A DNA stretch of 64,000 nucleotides from Streptomyces griseoruber (GCF_001514205.1 NZ_KQ948765.1:187862-251861); one strand, 5' to 3'; shown: positions 40,876 to 49,867, numbered from the stretch's first letter. Notes: a model not told the origin generated them from the sequence alone. Numbers and translations: made by a program.

Positions 40876-43094
40876 CCGCCGCCGAGCAGACCCGGGGCCG
40901 GAGGCGAGCGGCGCCGCCCCGGCGCACGGTCCCCCGGGCCGGGGCGAAGAGCGTCCGCACCCCCACGGTCCTTCAGATGGAGGCCGTGGAGTGCGGCGCC
41001 GCCTCCCTCGCGATGGTCCTCGGCCACTACGGCCGGCACGTCCCGCTGGAGGAGCTGCGGATCGCGTGCGGGGTCTCGCGGGACGGCTCGCGGGCCGGCA
41101 ACCTGCTGAAGGCGGCGCGCGGTTACGGCCTCACCGCCAAGGGCATGCAGATGGATCTGGCGGCCCTCGCCGAGGTGAAGGCGCCCGCCATCCTCTTCTG
41201 GGAGTTCAACCACTACGTCGTCTACGACGGCATGGGCCGCCGCTTCGGCCGCCGCGGCGTGTTCGTCAACGACCCCGGCAAGGGGCGGCGGTTCGTGCCG
41301 ATGGAGGACTTCGACGGCAGCTTCACCGGGGTCGTGCTGGTGCTGGAACCCGGCGAGGGGTTCGAGCGGGGCGGGCGCCGGCCGGGGGTGCTGGGCGCCC
41401 TGCCGGCCCGGCTGCGCGGCACGGCGGGCACCCTGCCGGCCGCCGTGCTGGCGAGTCTGCTGCTGGTGCTGGTCGGTGCCGCCGTCCCGGCGCTGAGCCG
41501 GACCTACATCGACATGTTCCTGATCGGCGGTCAGACCTCGCTGCTGGAGGTGCTGTTCACGGCCATGGGCGCCTGCGTGCTGCTGACCGTGGCGCTGACC
41601 TGGCTCCAGCAGGCCAACCTCCACCACGGCCGCATCATCTCCTCCACCCTCTCCAGCGCCCGCTTCCTGCGCCATCTGCTGCGGCTGCCGGTGACCTTCT
41701 TCTCCCAGCGCAGCCCGGCCGACCTGGTGCAGCGGCTCCAGTCGAACGACGCCGTCGCCGAGACCCTGGCCCGCGATCTGGCCTCGGCGGGCGTGGACGC
41801 GATCGTCGTCGTCCTGTACGCCGTCCTCCTCTACACCTACGACCCGCAGCTGACGTTCGTCGGCATCGGGGTGGCGCTGCTGAACATCGTCGCCATGCGG
41901 GTCGTCGTCCGGCTGCGCGCGACGCGTACGGCGAAGCTGCGGGCGGACACCGCGCGGCTCACCAACACGGCGTACACCGGGCTCCAGTTGATCGAGACGA
42001 TGAAGGCGACCGGCGGAGAGGACGGCTACTTCCGCAAGTGGGCCGGGCAGCACGCCACCACGCTGGAGGAACAGCAGCGGCTCGGGGTGCCGAGCGCCTG
42101 GCTGGGCGTGGTCGCGCCGACGCTCGCCACCCTCAACAGCGCGCTGATCCTGTGGATCGGCGGGATGCGGGCCATCGAGGGCCACCTCTCCGTGGGTCTG
42201 CTGGTCGCCTTCCAGGCGCTGGTCGTCCGTTTCACGGCCCCGCTGACCCGGCTGAACGGCGTGGCGGGCCGGATCCAGGACTTCGCGGCCGACGTGGCCC
42301 GGCTCAAGGACGTGGAGAGCTTCCGCGCCGACCCGCTCTACGACCGCCGCACCGGCGCCGACTCCACGCGCCGGCTCCGGGGGCACGTCGAGCTGGAGAA
42401 CATCGCCTTCGGCTACAGCCCGCTGGACCAGCCCCTGCTGTCGGGCTTCGACCTGACCGTCGGCCCCGGGCAGCAGGTGGCGCTGGTCGGCGGCTCGGGC
42501 AGCGGGAAGTCGACGGTCTCCCGGCTGCTGTCGGGCCTGTACACGCCGTGGGAGGGCGTGATCCGGATCGACGGACAGCGGCTGGAGGACATCCCGCGCG
42601 GGGCGCTCGCCTCGTCCGTCTCCTTCGTCGACCAGGAGGTGTTCCTCTTCGAGGGCACGGTCCGCGACAACGTGGCGCTGTGGGACCCGTCGATCCCGGA
42701 CGAGGCGGTGATCGAGGCGCTGCGGGACGCGGCGCTGTACGACGTCGTCATGCGCCGGCCCGGTGGCATCGCCGGGCGGGTCGAGCAGGACGGCCGCAAC
42801 TTCTCCGGCGGTCAGCGGCAACGCCTGGAGATCGCCCGGGCGTTGGTGCGCCGGCCCAGCGTCCTGGTCCTGGACGAGGTGACCAGCGCGCTGGACGCGG
42901 AGACCGAGCTGGCCGTGATGGACAACCTGCGCCGGCGCGGCTGTGCCTGTGTGGTGATCGCCCACCGGCTGAGCACGGTCCGCGACAGCGACGAGATCGT
43001 GGTGCTCGAGCACGGCACGATCGTGGAGCGGGGACGGCACGGGGAACTCGTCGCGCGCGGCGGCGCGTACGCGGCGCTGGTCAGGGAGCGGTGA
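40872..43094 (+). CDS. NHLM/NHLP-type peptidase-ABC exporter (C39 domain)
   Basis: A 740-residue three-part protein. The N-terminal C39 peptidase (about 28-155) has the catalytic Cys41 in MEAVECGAASLAMVLGHYG, His113 in FNHYVVYDG and Asp134 in VNDPGKGRR. Six membrane helices (about 175-445) follow, starting LPAAVLASLLLVLVGAAVPA. The ATPase ends it: Walker A GGSGSGKST near 540, signature FSGGQRQRLEIARAL near 644, Walker B VLVLDEVTS near 667. It should cut the leader after the double glycine and export the core. The match to TIGR03796 is by architecture and gene order. The GTG at 40872 overlaps the HlyD stop, and the stop overlaps the next gene, both as GTGA. Confidence 0.92.
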   Translation: MTAAEQTRGRRRAAPPRRTVPRAGAKSVRTPTVLQMEAVECGAASLAMVLGHYGRHVPLEELRIACGVSRDGSRAGNLLKAARGYGLTAKGMQMDLAALAEVKAPAILFWEFNHYVVYDGMGRRFGRRGVFVNDPGKGRRFVPMEDFDGSFTGVVLVLEPGEGFERGGRRPGVLGALPARLRGTAGTLPAAVLASLLLVLVGAAVPALSRTYIDMFLIGGQTSLLEVLFTAMGACVLLTVALTWLQQANLHHGRIISSTLSSARFLRHLLRLPVTFFSQRSPADLVQRLQSNDAVAETLARDLASAGVDAIVVVLYAVLLYTYDPQLTFVGIGVALLNIVAMRVVVRLRATRTAKLRADTARLTNTAYTGLQLIETMKATGGEDGYFRKWAGQHATTLEEQQRLGVPSAWLGVVAPTLATLNSALILWIGGMRAIEGHLSVGLLVAFQALVVRFTAPLTRLNGVAGRIQDFAADVARLKDVESFRADPLYDRRTGADSTRRLRGHVELENIAFGYSPLDQPLLSGFDLTVGPGQQVALVGGSGSGKSTVSRLLSGLYTPWEGVIRIDGQRLEDIPRGALASSVSFVDQEVFLFEGTVRDNVALWDPSIPDEAVIEALRDAALYDVVMRRPGGIAGRVEQDGRNFSGGQRQRLEIARALVRRPSVLVLDEVTSALDAETELAVMDNLRRRGCACVVIAHRLSTVRDSDEIVVLEHGTIVERGRHGELVARGGAYAALVRER

Positions 43095-45907
43095 CACCCG
43101 TGAACGACGGTGATGTCGTCCTCGCCGCGCTCGGACGGATGGGCGGGCGGATCGACTGCGCGGGCTTCGGGCGGCTGGACCTCGAAGGTCCGCAGGTGCT
43201 GTGGCTGGTGGCGTCCGGCGCGCTGGACCTGTTCGCGGTGGACGCCGAACAGCAGGGCCACTGGCACCACTTGGGCCGACTGGAGGCGGGCACGCTGCTG
43301 CTCGGCCCGGTGACCGGATCTCAGCACACGCTGGTGGCCCGGCCGCTGCGGGACTGCGTGGTGCACCGCATCGGCCTGCTCGAGCTGTACCAGCCGGCCG
43401 GCACCGAGACCTGGTCCTACGACGCGTACGGCAACCCCCAGTACGTGCCGCCGACTTCGAGCCCGCTGGAGTACGCGCTCGCCCTCGGCGTGGGCCGCGG
43501 CCTGTCCGTCCTCTTCCAGGCGCCGATGGCGACGGAGAAGCCCGCCGAAGTCACCGACGACGACGTGTTCTGGATGCAGGTGCCGCCGGGCAGTGTGCAG
43601 TACGGCTCGCTGTACGGGGCGGAGGCGGCCGCCGATCTGCTGATGGACCCGGCGGTGTGGCAGTCGATGGTCGATCAGCAGTACCGGCTGCTGACCACGC
43701 TGGACCGCTGGATCGAGCAGCTGGAGCGGACCCACGAGACCCGGACGGCCGCCGGAATCAAGGCCGGTGAGGCGGTGCGCGCCCAGGCCGACCGGAGCCT
43801 GCTGGCGTCGATCGGCCGCAAGCCGGGCCGGCGCACCACGTCGGCCGACGCGGACGCCACCTTCGCCGTGTGCCGGCTCGTCGCGCAGGCGGCGGGCATC
43901 ACGCTCGCCGAGCCCGCGCACCTGGGCGCCGGCGACGACCGGCTGGACCCGGTCGAGCAGGTGGCCCTGGCCTCCCGGGTGCGGACCCGCGCGGTACGGC
44001 TCGACGGGCGCTGGTGGCGGGACGACGTGGGTCCGCTGGTCGGTCGGCGGGCGCTGTCCGGGGCACCGGTCGCGTTGCTGTGGCGGCGCGGCGGTTATGT
44101 CGCCGTACACCCGTCGACGGGGCGGGAGAGCCCGGTCGAGAAGGCGAACGCCGAGGAGTTCGAACCACGGGCCGTGATGTTCTACCGGCCGCTGCCGGAA
44201 CACACGCCGAGCCCGCTGGGTCTGCTGCGGTTCAGCATGCGCGGCACCGGCGGCGATCTGACGCACCTGCTGCTGAGCGGGCTGGTGACGGTGGCGATCG
44301 GGGCGCTGGTGCCGATCGCCACGGGCAAGGTGCTCGGCGAGTACGTGCCGAAGGCGCAGTCGGGGCTGATCGTGCAGGTATGTCTGGCCGTGATGGCCGG
44401 CGGCGTGGTCGCGGCGGCGTTCACGCTGCTCCAGAACCTCACCATCCTGCGGCTGGAGGGCCGGATCGAGTCGGCCCTCCAGCCGGCCGTGTGGGACCGG
44501 CTGCTGAGACTGCCGACGAGGTTCTTCGCCGAGCGGTCCACGGGTGAGCTGGCCAGTGCCGCCATGGGCATCAGCGCGATCCGCCGGCTGCTGGCGGGGC
44601 TCGGTCCCTCGGTGGCGCAGTCGGTGACCGTCGGCGCGATGAACCTGGGGCTGCTGCTCTGGTACAGCGTGCCGATGGCGCTCGCGGCGATCGGCATGCT
44701 CGTCGTCGTCGCCGGGGTGTTCCTGGGGCTCGGGCTGTGGCAGGTGCGCTGGCAGCGGCGGCTGGTGGTGCTCTCCAACAAGCTGAACAACCAGGCGTTC
44801 CAGACCCTGCGGGGCCTGCCGAAGCTGCGCGTGGCGGCCGCCGAGAACTACGCCTACGCGGCCTGGGCGGAGCAGTTCGCGCGCAGCCGTGAGCTCCAGC
44901 GGCGCCTCGGCCGGATCAAGAACCTCACCACGGTGCTGGGCGCGGTGTATCTGCCGCTGTGCTCGCTGCTGATGTTCATGCTGCTGGCCGGTCCGGCGCG
45001 GGGCGCGCTGTCGGCGGCGGACTTCCTCACCTTCAACACGTCGATGACGATGCTGCTCACCTCGGTCGCCTCGCTGACCGGTGCCTTCGTCTCCGCGGTG
45101 GCGGCGCTGCCGCTGTTCGAGGAGATCCGCCCGGTGCTGGAGGCGACACCGGAGGTCCGATCGGCGAGCACCCGTCCGGGCCCGCTCTCCGGCGCCCTGG
45201 AGGCCCGCCGGCTCTCCTTCCGCTACTCCGACGACGGCCCGCTCGTCCTCGACGACGTGTCCTTCGAGGTCCGGCCGGGCGAGTTCGTGGCGGTCGTGGG
45301 CCCGAGCGGCTGTGGCAAGTCGACCCTGCTGCGCCTGCTCATCGGCTTCGACAGACCGGTCTCGGGCCAGGTCCTCTACGACGGCCAGGACCTCGCCGCG
45401 CTCGACCGGTCCGCCGTGCGCCGGCAGTGCGGGGTCGTGCTCCAGCACGCCCAGCCGTTCACCGGCTCGATCCTGGACGTCATCTGCGGCACCGGGGCCC
45501 ACACCCCGGAGGAGGCGATGGCCGCCGCCGAACTGGCGGGGCTCGCGGAGGACATCCGGCGGATGCCGATGGGGCTGCACACCATCGTCTCCGGCAGCGG
45601 CTCGGTCTCCGGCGGCCAGCGCCAGCGGCTGATGATCGCCCAGGCGCTGATCCGCCGGCCGCGCGTCCTCTTCTTCGACGAGGCGACCAGCGCCCTCGAC
45701 AACGACACCCAGCGCACGGTCATCGAGAGCACCCGCAAGCTGAACGCCACCCGGGTCGTCATCGCCCACCGGCTGTCGACGGTGCTGGACGCCGACCGGG
45801 TCGTCGTGATGGAGAACGGCAGGATCACCCAGCAGGGGCCGCCCGCCCAGCTCCTCGCGGACACGGGCGGACGGCTGCACGAACTGGTGCGGCGGCAGCT
45901 GACCTGA
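43091..45907 (+). CDS. NHLM/NHLP-type second ABC protein with long N-terminal domain
   Basis: A 938-residue protein that pairs with the peptidase-ABC protein. An N-terminal region of about 380 residues has no transporter features and is characteristic of the second NHLM ABC protein (TIGR03797). Membrane helices follow (about 390-680), then an ATPase: Walker A GPSGCGKST near 738, signature VSGGQRQRLMIAQAL near 839, Walker B VLFFDEATS near 860, H-loop IAHRLST. The peptidase domain is absent here, so the pair is a heteromeric exporter. The GTG at 43091 overlaps the previous stop. A GTG nine bases later is also possible. A hairpin terminator follows at 45914. Confidence 0.9.
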   Translation: MTPVNDGDVVLAALGRMGGRIDCAGFGRLDLEGPQVLWLVASGALDLFAVDAEQQGHWHHLGRLEAGTLLLGPVTGSQHTLVARPLRDCVVHRIGLLELYQPAGTETWSYDAYGNPQYVPPTSSPLEYALALGVGRGLSVLFQAPMATEKPAEVTDDDVFWMQVPPGSVQYGSLYGAEAAADLLMDPAVWQSMVDQQYRLLTTLDRWIEQLERTHETRTAAGIKAGEAVRAQADRSLLASIGRKPGRRTTSADADATFAVCRLVAQAAGITLAEPAHLGAGDDRLDPVEQVALASRVRTRAVRLDGRWWRDDVGPLVGRRALSGAPVALLWRRGGYVAVHPSTGRESPVEKANAEEFEPRAVMFYRPLPEHTPSPLGLLRFSMRGTGGDLTHLLLSGLVTVAIGALVPIATGKVLGEYVPKAQSGLIVQVCLAVMAGGVVAAAFTLLQNLTILRLEGRIESALQPAVWDRLLRLPTRFFAERSTGELASAAMGISAIRRLLAGLGPSVAQSVTVGAMNLGLLLWYSVPMALAAIGMLVVVAGVFLGLGLWQVRWQRRLVVLSNKLNNQAFQTLRGLPKLRVAAAENYAYAAWAEQFARSRELQRRLGRIKNLTTVLGAVYLPLCSLLMFMLLAGPARGALSAADFLTFNTSMTMLLTSVASLTGAFVSAVAALPLFEEIRPVLEATPEVRSASTRPGPLSGALEARRLSFRYSDDGPLVLDDVSFEVRPGEFVAVVGPSGCGKSTLLRLLIGFDRPVSGQVLYDGQDLAALDRSAVRRQCGVVLQHAQPFTGSILDVICGTGAHTPEEAMAAAELAGLAEDIRRMPMGLHTIVSGSGSVSGGQRQRLMIAQALIRRPRVLFFDEATSALDNDTQRTVIESTRKLNATRVVIAHRLSTVLDADRVVVMENGRITQQGPPAQLLADTGGRLHELVRRQLT

Positions 45908-45913
45908 CCCCGG

Positions 45914-45941
45914 GGTGCCCGGTCAGGACCGTCCGGGCACC
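45914..45941. terminator. Hairpin at the convergent gene ends
   Basis: GGTGCCCGG (45914-45922) and CCGGGCACC (45933-45941) form a perfect 9-bp stem with a 10-nt loop. It starts 7 nt after the exporter stop and overlaps the 3' end of the convergent VOC/AHSA1 gene. It probably ends the exporter operon. Confidence 0.7.
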
Positions 45942-46843
45942 GGCGCGCCGGACGGGAAGCCCGCCTCGACGCAGGCCAGGTAGGAGGACTCCCAGGAACG
46001 GGTGGCGCCGTTCGGCGGGGCCGGCGGGCCGCCCGCCGCCCGGGTGTCCAGTGCGGCCAGGCACACCTCCCAGCCCGCGGCGTTGCGCGCCGCGGTGTCG
46101 GCGCTCTCCAGGACGTCGGTGAGGGTGAGCCGGGTGCGTTCGTCGCCGTCGGGTTGGAGATCGAAGCGGAGTTCGTCGCCGCCCCAGGCGAAGGACAGAT
46201 GGCTGAGCGCGTCCACCGCCAGGACCCGGCCGGTCGACTCCGGCAGACGCGGATCGCCGCTGAAGTGGATCGTGCCGCCGGGGCGCAGATCCATCGCCAC
46301 CCGGGACGGGAACCAGTGGGCCAGTTCGGCCGGGTCGGTGACGAACCGCCAGACCCGGGCGACCGGATGGTCGTAGGTGCGGATGAAGCGGACGGCGGTC
46401 CGGCCGTCGTCCAGGGTCACAGGGGCCCCCGTGAGATCGGAGGGGTCCACGCCGCGCCGCTCCCTGCAACAGAGGTGGAGTGGGATGCCGTCGGGGTCGG
46501 CGAAGACCAGCAGCCGTCCCGGGGGCGCCTCGACGACCGGGGAGTGCGGGACGCCGAGCGCGTCGAGGTGGGCGGCCCAGGCGTCGACGGCGGCCCGGTC
46601 GCGCACCGCGAAGCTCACGGGGTCGAAGTCCCGGCAGCCGCGCACCGCCTCCGGGGCGACCCGCAGGGCGAGCAGGGTGTCCCCGAGGCCCGGGACCGGG
46701 CCGCCGACTCCGCGCAGCGCGCCCTCGGCGTCGGCGAACTCGTGCGTGACCTCGAGGCCGAGGACCCGGCCGTACCAGTCGCGGGCCCGGTCGAGGTCGG
46801 TGACGGGGATCTTCACCTGGTGGATTCCGGCGAGTTCCGGCAT
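45923..46843 (-). CDS. Glyoxalase/bleomycin-resistance (VOC) fused to AHSA1/SRPBCC domain
   Basis: A 306-residue fusion. The N-terminal VOC domain (about 1-130) starts HQVKIPVTDLDRARDWYGRV and ends with LLVFADPDGIPLHLCCRERR. The C-terminal SRPBCC/AHSA1 domain (about 145-290) reads VRFIRTYDHPVARVWRFVTD, AELAHWFPSRVAMDL, FSGDPRLPE and HLSFAWGGDELRFDL. AHSA1 domains bind lipophilic ligands, and VOC domains bind metals or small molecules. The role of the combination is unknown; small-molecule resistance or sensing is plausible. ATG at 46843 was chosen over GTG at 46852; neither has a good ribosome-binding site. It is divergent from an MFS exporter. Confidence 0.85.
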   Translation of the reverse strand: MPELAGIHQVKIPVTDLDRARDWYGRVLGLEVTHEFADAEGALRGVGGPVPGLGDTLLALRVAPEAVRGCRDFDPVSFAVRDRAAVDAWAAHLDALGVPHSPVVEAPPGRLLVFADPDGIPLHLCCRERRGVDPSDLTGAPVTLDDGRTAVRFIRTYDHPVARVWRFVTDPAELAHWFPSRVAMDLRPGGTIHFSGDPRLPESTGRVLAVDALSHLSFAWGGDELRFDLQPDGDERTRLTLTDVLESADTAARNAAGWEVCLAALDTRAAGGPPAPPNGATRSWESSYLACVEAGFPSGAPVPGRS

Positions 46844-46879
46844 GAGGTCCACGGTACGACCGGCCCCGTGACCCCCCTA

Positions 46880-46899
46880 ACGAAACTTTGCCGTTTCGC
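46880..46899. promoter_or_regulatory. Candidate operator 1 (ACGAAA-N7-TTTCGCT type)
   Basis: CGAAAC (46881-46886) and GTTTCG (46893-46898) form an inverted repeat with a 6-nt spacer. It covers the -35 box of the MFS promoter. The half-sites match those of the perfect palindrome at 46925-46939. Confidence 0.6.
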
Positions 46900-46916
46900 T
46901 CGAAGTGGTCTAGCCT
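46888..46916 (+). promoter_or_regulatory. Promoter of the MFS transporter gene
   Basis: TTGCCG (46888-46893) and TAGCCT (46911-46916) are separated by 17 nt, the spacing of a primary-sigma promoter. The candidate operators overlap its -35 box and its start site. Confidence 0.6.
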
Positions 46917-46924
46917 CGATGTGT

Positions 46925-46939
46925 ACGAAACCGTTTCGT
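46925..46939. promoter_or_regulatory. Candidate operator 2, perfect palindrome
   Basis: ACGAAAC-C-GTTTCGT is a perfect palindrome of 7-bp arms around one base. It lies near the likely transcription start of the MFS gene. Sites of this kind are bound by TetR-family repressors of drug exporters. No TetR gene is adjacent, so the regulator is encoded elsewhere or is another protein. Confidence 0.7.
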
Positions 46940-46999
46940 TTACGCCCTCTTTACCTATCTCCCTGCTCCACCGCACCGATCTCCCTGGAGTGGTTCCCC

Positions 47000-48499
47000 A
47001 TGTCCTCGAAGACCTTGACGGACGGCGCCCGCACGGGCACCGAGCCGGCGCCGCCCGCCTCCGCCAGGAAGTGGTGGATCCTCGCGGTCGTCGCCCTGGC
47101 CCAGCTGATGGTGGTGCTGGACGCCACCATCGTGAACATCGCCCTGCCCTCGGCCCAGGCCGACCTCGGGTTCTCCGACGGCAACCGGCAGTGGATCGTC
47201 ACCGCCTACGCGCTGGCGTTCGCCTCGCTGCTGCTGCTCGGCGGCCGCACAGCCGACCTCTTCGGCCGCAAGACCGCCTTCCTCGTCGGGGTCGTCGGCT
47301 TCGCCGCGGTCTCCGCGCTGGGCGGCGCCGCCACCAACTTCGAGATGCTGGTCACCGCCCGCGCCCTCCAGGGCGCCTTCGGCGCGCTGCTCGCCCCGGC
47401 CGCGCTCTCCCTGCTCAACACCACGTTCACCGACGCCAAGGAACGGGCCAAGGCGTTCAGCGTCTACGGCGCCATCGCCGGCGCGGGCGGCGCGGTGGGC
47501 CTGCTGCTCGGCGGCGTCCTGACCGACGCGCTGGACTGGCGCTGGACCCTCTACGTCAACGTGGTCATCGCCGTCCTCGCCTTCGCGGGCGGCTGGATCC
47601 TGCTGACCAACCACCGCGACGCGGGGAACTCCAAGCTCGACGTCCCCGGCACCGTACTGGTCGCCGCCGGACTGTTCTCCCTGGTCTACGGCTTCTCCAA
47701 CGCCGAGACGCACGACTGGGGCTCCCCCGCGACCTGGGGCTTCCTGATCGCGGGCGGGGTGCTGCTGGTGGCCTTCGCCTGGTGGCAGACCCGCGCCGAG
47801 CACCCGCTGCTGCCGCTGCGCATCCTGCTCGACCGCAACCGCGCCGCCTCGTTCTTCGCCGTGCTGATCTCCGGCGCGGGCATGTTCGGCGTCTTCCTCT
47901 TCCTCACCTACTACCTCCAGCTCAACCTGGGCTTCAGCCCGACGAAGACCGGTGTGGCGTTCCTGCCGATGGTCGGCGCGCTGATGGTGGCGGCCCAGCT
48001 CGGCACGACGGTCCTGGTACCCCGGATGGGCCCGAAGGCGGTCATCCCGCTGGGCTTCGCGATCGCCGCCGTCGGCATGGCCTGGCTGACCGGGATCGGC
48101 GTCGGCTCGGACTACGTGAGCACGGTGCTGCCGCAGCTGGTCGTCATCGGCATCGGACTCGGCCTGGTCATGCCGCCCGCCATGCAGATGGCCACCGGCG
48201 GGGTCGCCGCCGAGGACGCCGGGGTGGCGTCCGCGACGGTCAACGCCATGCAGCAGGTCGGCGGTTCGATCGGTACGGCGCTGCTCAACACCCTCGCCGC
48301 GAGCGCCGCGACCGACTACCTGGCCGGCCGGGACGCCACCAGCAAGCTGGTCCAGGCGCAGGCGACCATCGAGAGCTACACCACCGCCTTCTGGTGGTCG
48401 GCCGGCCTCTTCGCGGCGGGCGCGGTGATCGCGTTCCTGCTCTTCCGCCGCGGGGTGCCGCAGCAGGACGCGCACGCCGCACCGGTCGTCCACATGTGA
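47000..48499 (+). CDS. 14-helix MFS drug exporter (DHA2/EmrB-QacA type)
   Basis: A 499-residue membrane transporter. The first helix holds LAQLMVVLDATIVNIALPSA, the DHA2 motif D1; motif A is LGGRTADLFGRKTA after helix 2, and motif C is GAIAGAGGAVGLLLGG. About 14 hydrophobic helices are present, as in the QacA/EmrB group, which exports drugs or cations by proton antiport. ATG at 47000 follows CTGGAG. Expression should be repressed by whatever binds the palindromes at 46880 and 46925. It ends in a perfect terminator at 48553. Confidence 0.92.
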   Translation: MSSKTLTDGARTGTEPAPPASARKWWILAVVALAQLMVVLDATIVNIALPSAQADLGFSDGNRQWIVTAYALAFASLLLLGGRTADLFGRKTAFLVGVVGFAAVSALGGAATNFEMLVTARALQGAFGALLAPAALSLLNTTFTDAKERAKAFSVYGAIAGAGGAVGLLLGGVLTDALDWRWTLYVNVVIAVLAFAGGWILLTNHRDAGNSKLDVPGTVLVAAGLFSLVYGFSNAETHDWGSPATWGFLIAGGVLLVAFAWWQTRAEHPLLPLRILLDRNRAASFFAVLISGAGMFGVFLFLTYYLQLNLGFSPTKTGVAFLPMVGALMVAAQLGTTVLVPRMGPKAVIPLGFAIAAVGMAWLTGIGVGSDYVSTVLPQLVVIGIGLGLVMPPAMQMATGGVAAEDAGVASATVNAMQQVGGSIGTALLNTLAASAATDYLAGRDATSKLVQAQATIESYTTAFWWSAGLFAAGAVIAFLLFRRGVPQQDAHAAPVVHM

Positions 48500-48552
48500 G
48501 TCCGGTCGATCCGCGCCGGGAACGCCGGGGAACGGGGAACACCGGGAAGCGA

Positions 48553-48587
48553 GGAGCCACCGTCCGTCGCCGGACGGTGGCTCCTTT
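48553..48587 (+). terminator. Terminator after the MFS gene
   Basis: A perfect 14-bp stem (GGAGCCACCGTCCG at 48553-48566, CGGACGGTGGCTCC at 48571-48584) with a 4-nt loop is followed by TTTC. Confidence 0.88.
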
Positions 48588-48636
48588 CGTACGGCGTCCG
48601 GCGTAGGGAATCGGCCCTCTGGGTACGCGCCGGGCC

Positions 48637-49641
48637 ATGAGAATCAGCGTGCTGGACGTGGGGTCGAACACGGTACGGCTGGTGGTGGCGGACGCCGAGG
48701 GCGGGGTGCCGCTCCCGGTGCACACGGAGAAGTGGCGGCTGCGGCTCTCCGAACAGGTCGGTCCGGGCGCGCCCGTCCCGGAGGAGGCCGTGGAACGGCT
48801 GGTGACCGCGGTCGCCGCGGCGGCCCGGACCGCGGACCGGTGGCGGGCGGCGGGCCCGCTGGCCTTCGCGACCGCCGTGGTGCGCGCCGCCCCCAACCGT
48901 ACGGAGGTGCTGCGGGCGGTCCGCACCCGGACCGGGGTCGCGCTGTGCACCATGCCGGGCGAGCTGGAGGCGGAGCTGACCTTCCTCGGCGCCCGCCGCT
49001 GGATGGGCTGGCGCTCCGGGCCGCTCGCGCTGCTGGACATCGGCGGCGGCTCGTTCGAGGTGGCGTTCGGCCGGGGCCGGCTGCCGGACTTCGTGGCCTC
49101 GCTGCCGCTCGGGGCGAACCGGCTGACCCATGACTTCTTCCTCGGCCAGGACCCGCCGTCCGCCGACCTGGTCCGGGCGCTGCGGCGCAGGGTCCGCCAT
49201 CAGCTCAGGGACGTGGCCGCCCGGATCCGCTGGGAGGGCCCGCACACCGCGGTGGCCACCTCCCGCACCTTCCAGCAGCTCGGCCGGCTGTGCGGGGCCC
49301 TGCCGGGCCGGCACGGCCCGTTCGTGGACCGCACCCTGCACCGCCGTGATCTGCGGACCGCGATCGAACGGCTGGCCGAGCTGCCGGCGGCGGAACGCGC
49401 CCGGCTGCCCGGCATCTCCGCACCCCGTGCCGCGCAGAGCCTGGCCGGGGCGGTGGTGGGGCACACCGCGATGAAGCTGACCGGGCTGCGCAGGGTCACG
49501 GTCTGTCCCTGGGCCATCCGCGAGGGCGTCATGCTGCGGCACATCGAGGACGGCGCGTCCTGGTGGGCGCAGGTCAGCAGCCTCACCGACGGGGCCCCCG
49601 GCCCCCCGGAGCCGGTGCCGCTGCGCGTCGCGCGACACTGA
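48637..49641 (+). CDS. Ppx/GppA-family phosphatase
   Basis: A 334-residue member of the Ppx/GppA family (exopolyphosphatase or pppGpp phosphatase). The ASKHA-fold phosphate loops are SVLDVGSNTVRLVVAD near the N-terminus and ALLDIGGGSFEVAFG near residue 135. A catalytic glutamate is expected in PGELEAELTFLG. Family members of this short form lack the C-terminal HD domain. The ATG at 48637 has no strong ribosome-binding site. Two small genes follow on the same strand (34 nt and about 115 nt away). Confidence 0.9.
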   Translation: MRISVLDVGSNTVRLVVADAEGGVPLPVHTEKWRLRLSEQVGPGAPVPEEAVERLVTAVAAAARTADRWRAAGPLAFATAVVRAAPNRTEVLRAVRTRTGVALCTMPGELEAELTFLGARRWMGWRSGPLALLDIGGGSFEVAFGRGRLPDFVASLPLGANRLTHDFFLGQDPPSADLVRALRRRVRHQLRDVAARIRWEGPHTAVATSRTFQQLGRLCGALPGRHGPFVDRTLHRRDLRTAIERLAELPAAERARLPGISAPRAAQSLAGAVVGHTAMKLTGLRRVTVCPWAIREGVMLRHIEDGASWWAQVSSLTDGAPGPPEPVPLRVARH

Positions 49642-49675
49642 AGGGCCCGAAGACGCCCGACCCGAGGAGCCGGCC

Positions 49676-49867
49676 ATGTCCGACGACCGCGAACCGCCCG
49701 CGACCGCGCCCGAGACCGCGCTCGAGGCGGTCCTGCGGGAGATAGAGGACGCCGAGGCCCACGCCGACGAGCTCGACCACTTCGAAGACCACCCCGAAGA
49801 CCACCCCGGACGTCATCTCAGAGCTCCGACGACAAGCGATGTGCCGGAAATTCACTGGGACGAGTGA
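49676..49867 (+). CDS. Small acidic hypothetical protein (63 aa)
   Basis: A 63-residue very acidic protein (AVLREIEDAEAHADELDHFE then DHPEDHPGRHL). No signal peptide, membrane segment or known motif. GAGGAG at 49664-49669 lies 6 nt before the ATG, supporting translation. The low-complexity aspartate/histidine content may reflect a metal- or protein-binding tail. It sits between the Ppx/GppA gene and the STAS gene. Function unknown. Confidence 0.65.
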   Translation: MSDDREPPATAPETALEAVLREIEDAEAHADELDHFEDHPEDHPGRHLRAPTTSDVPEIHWDE

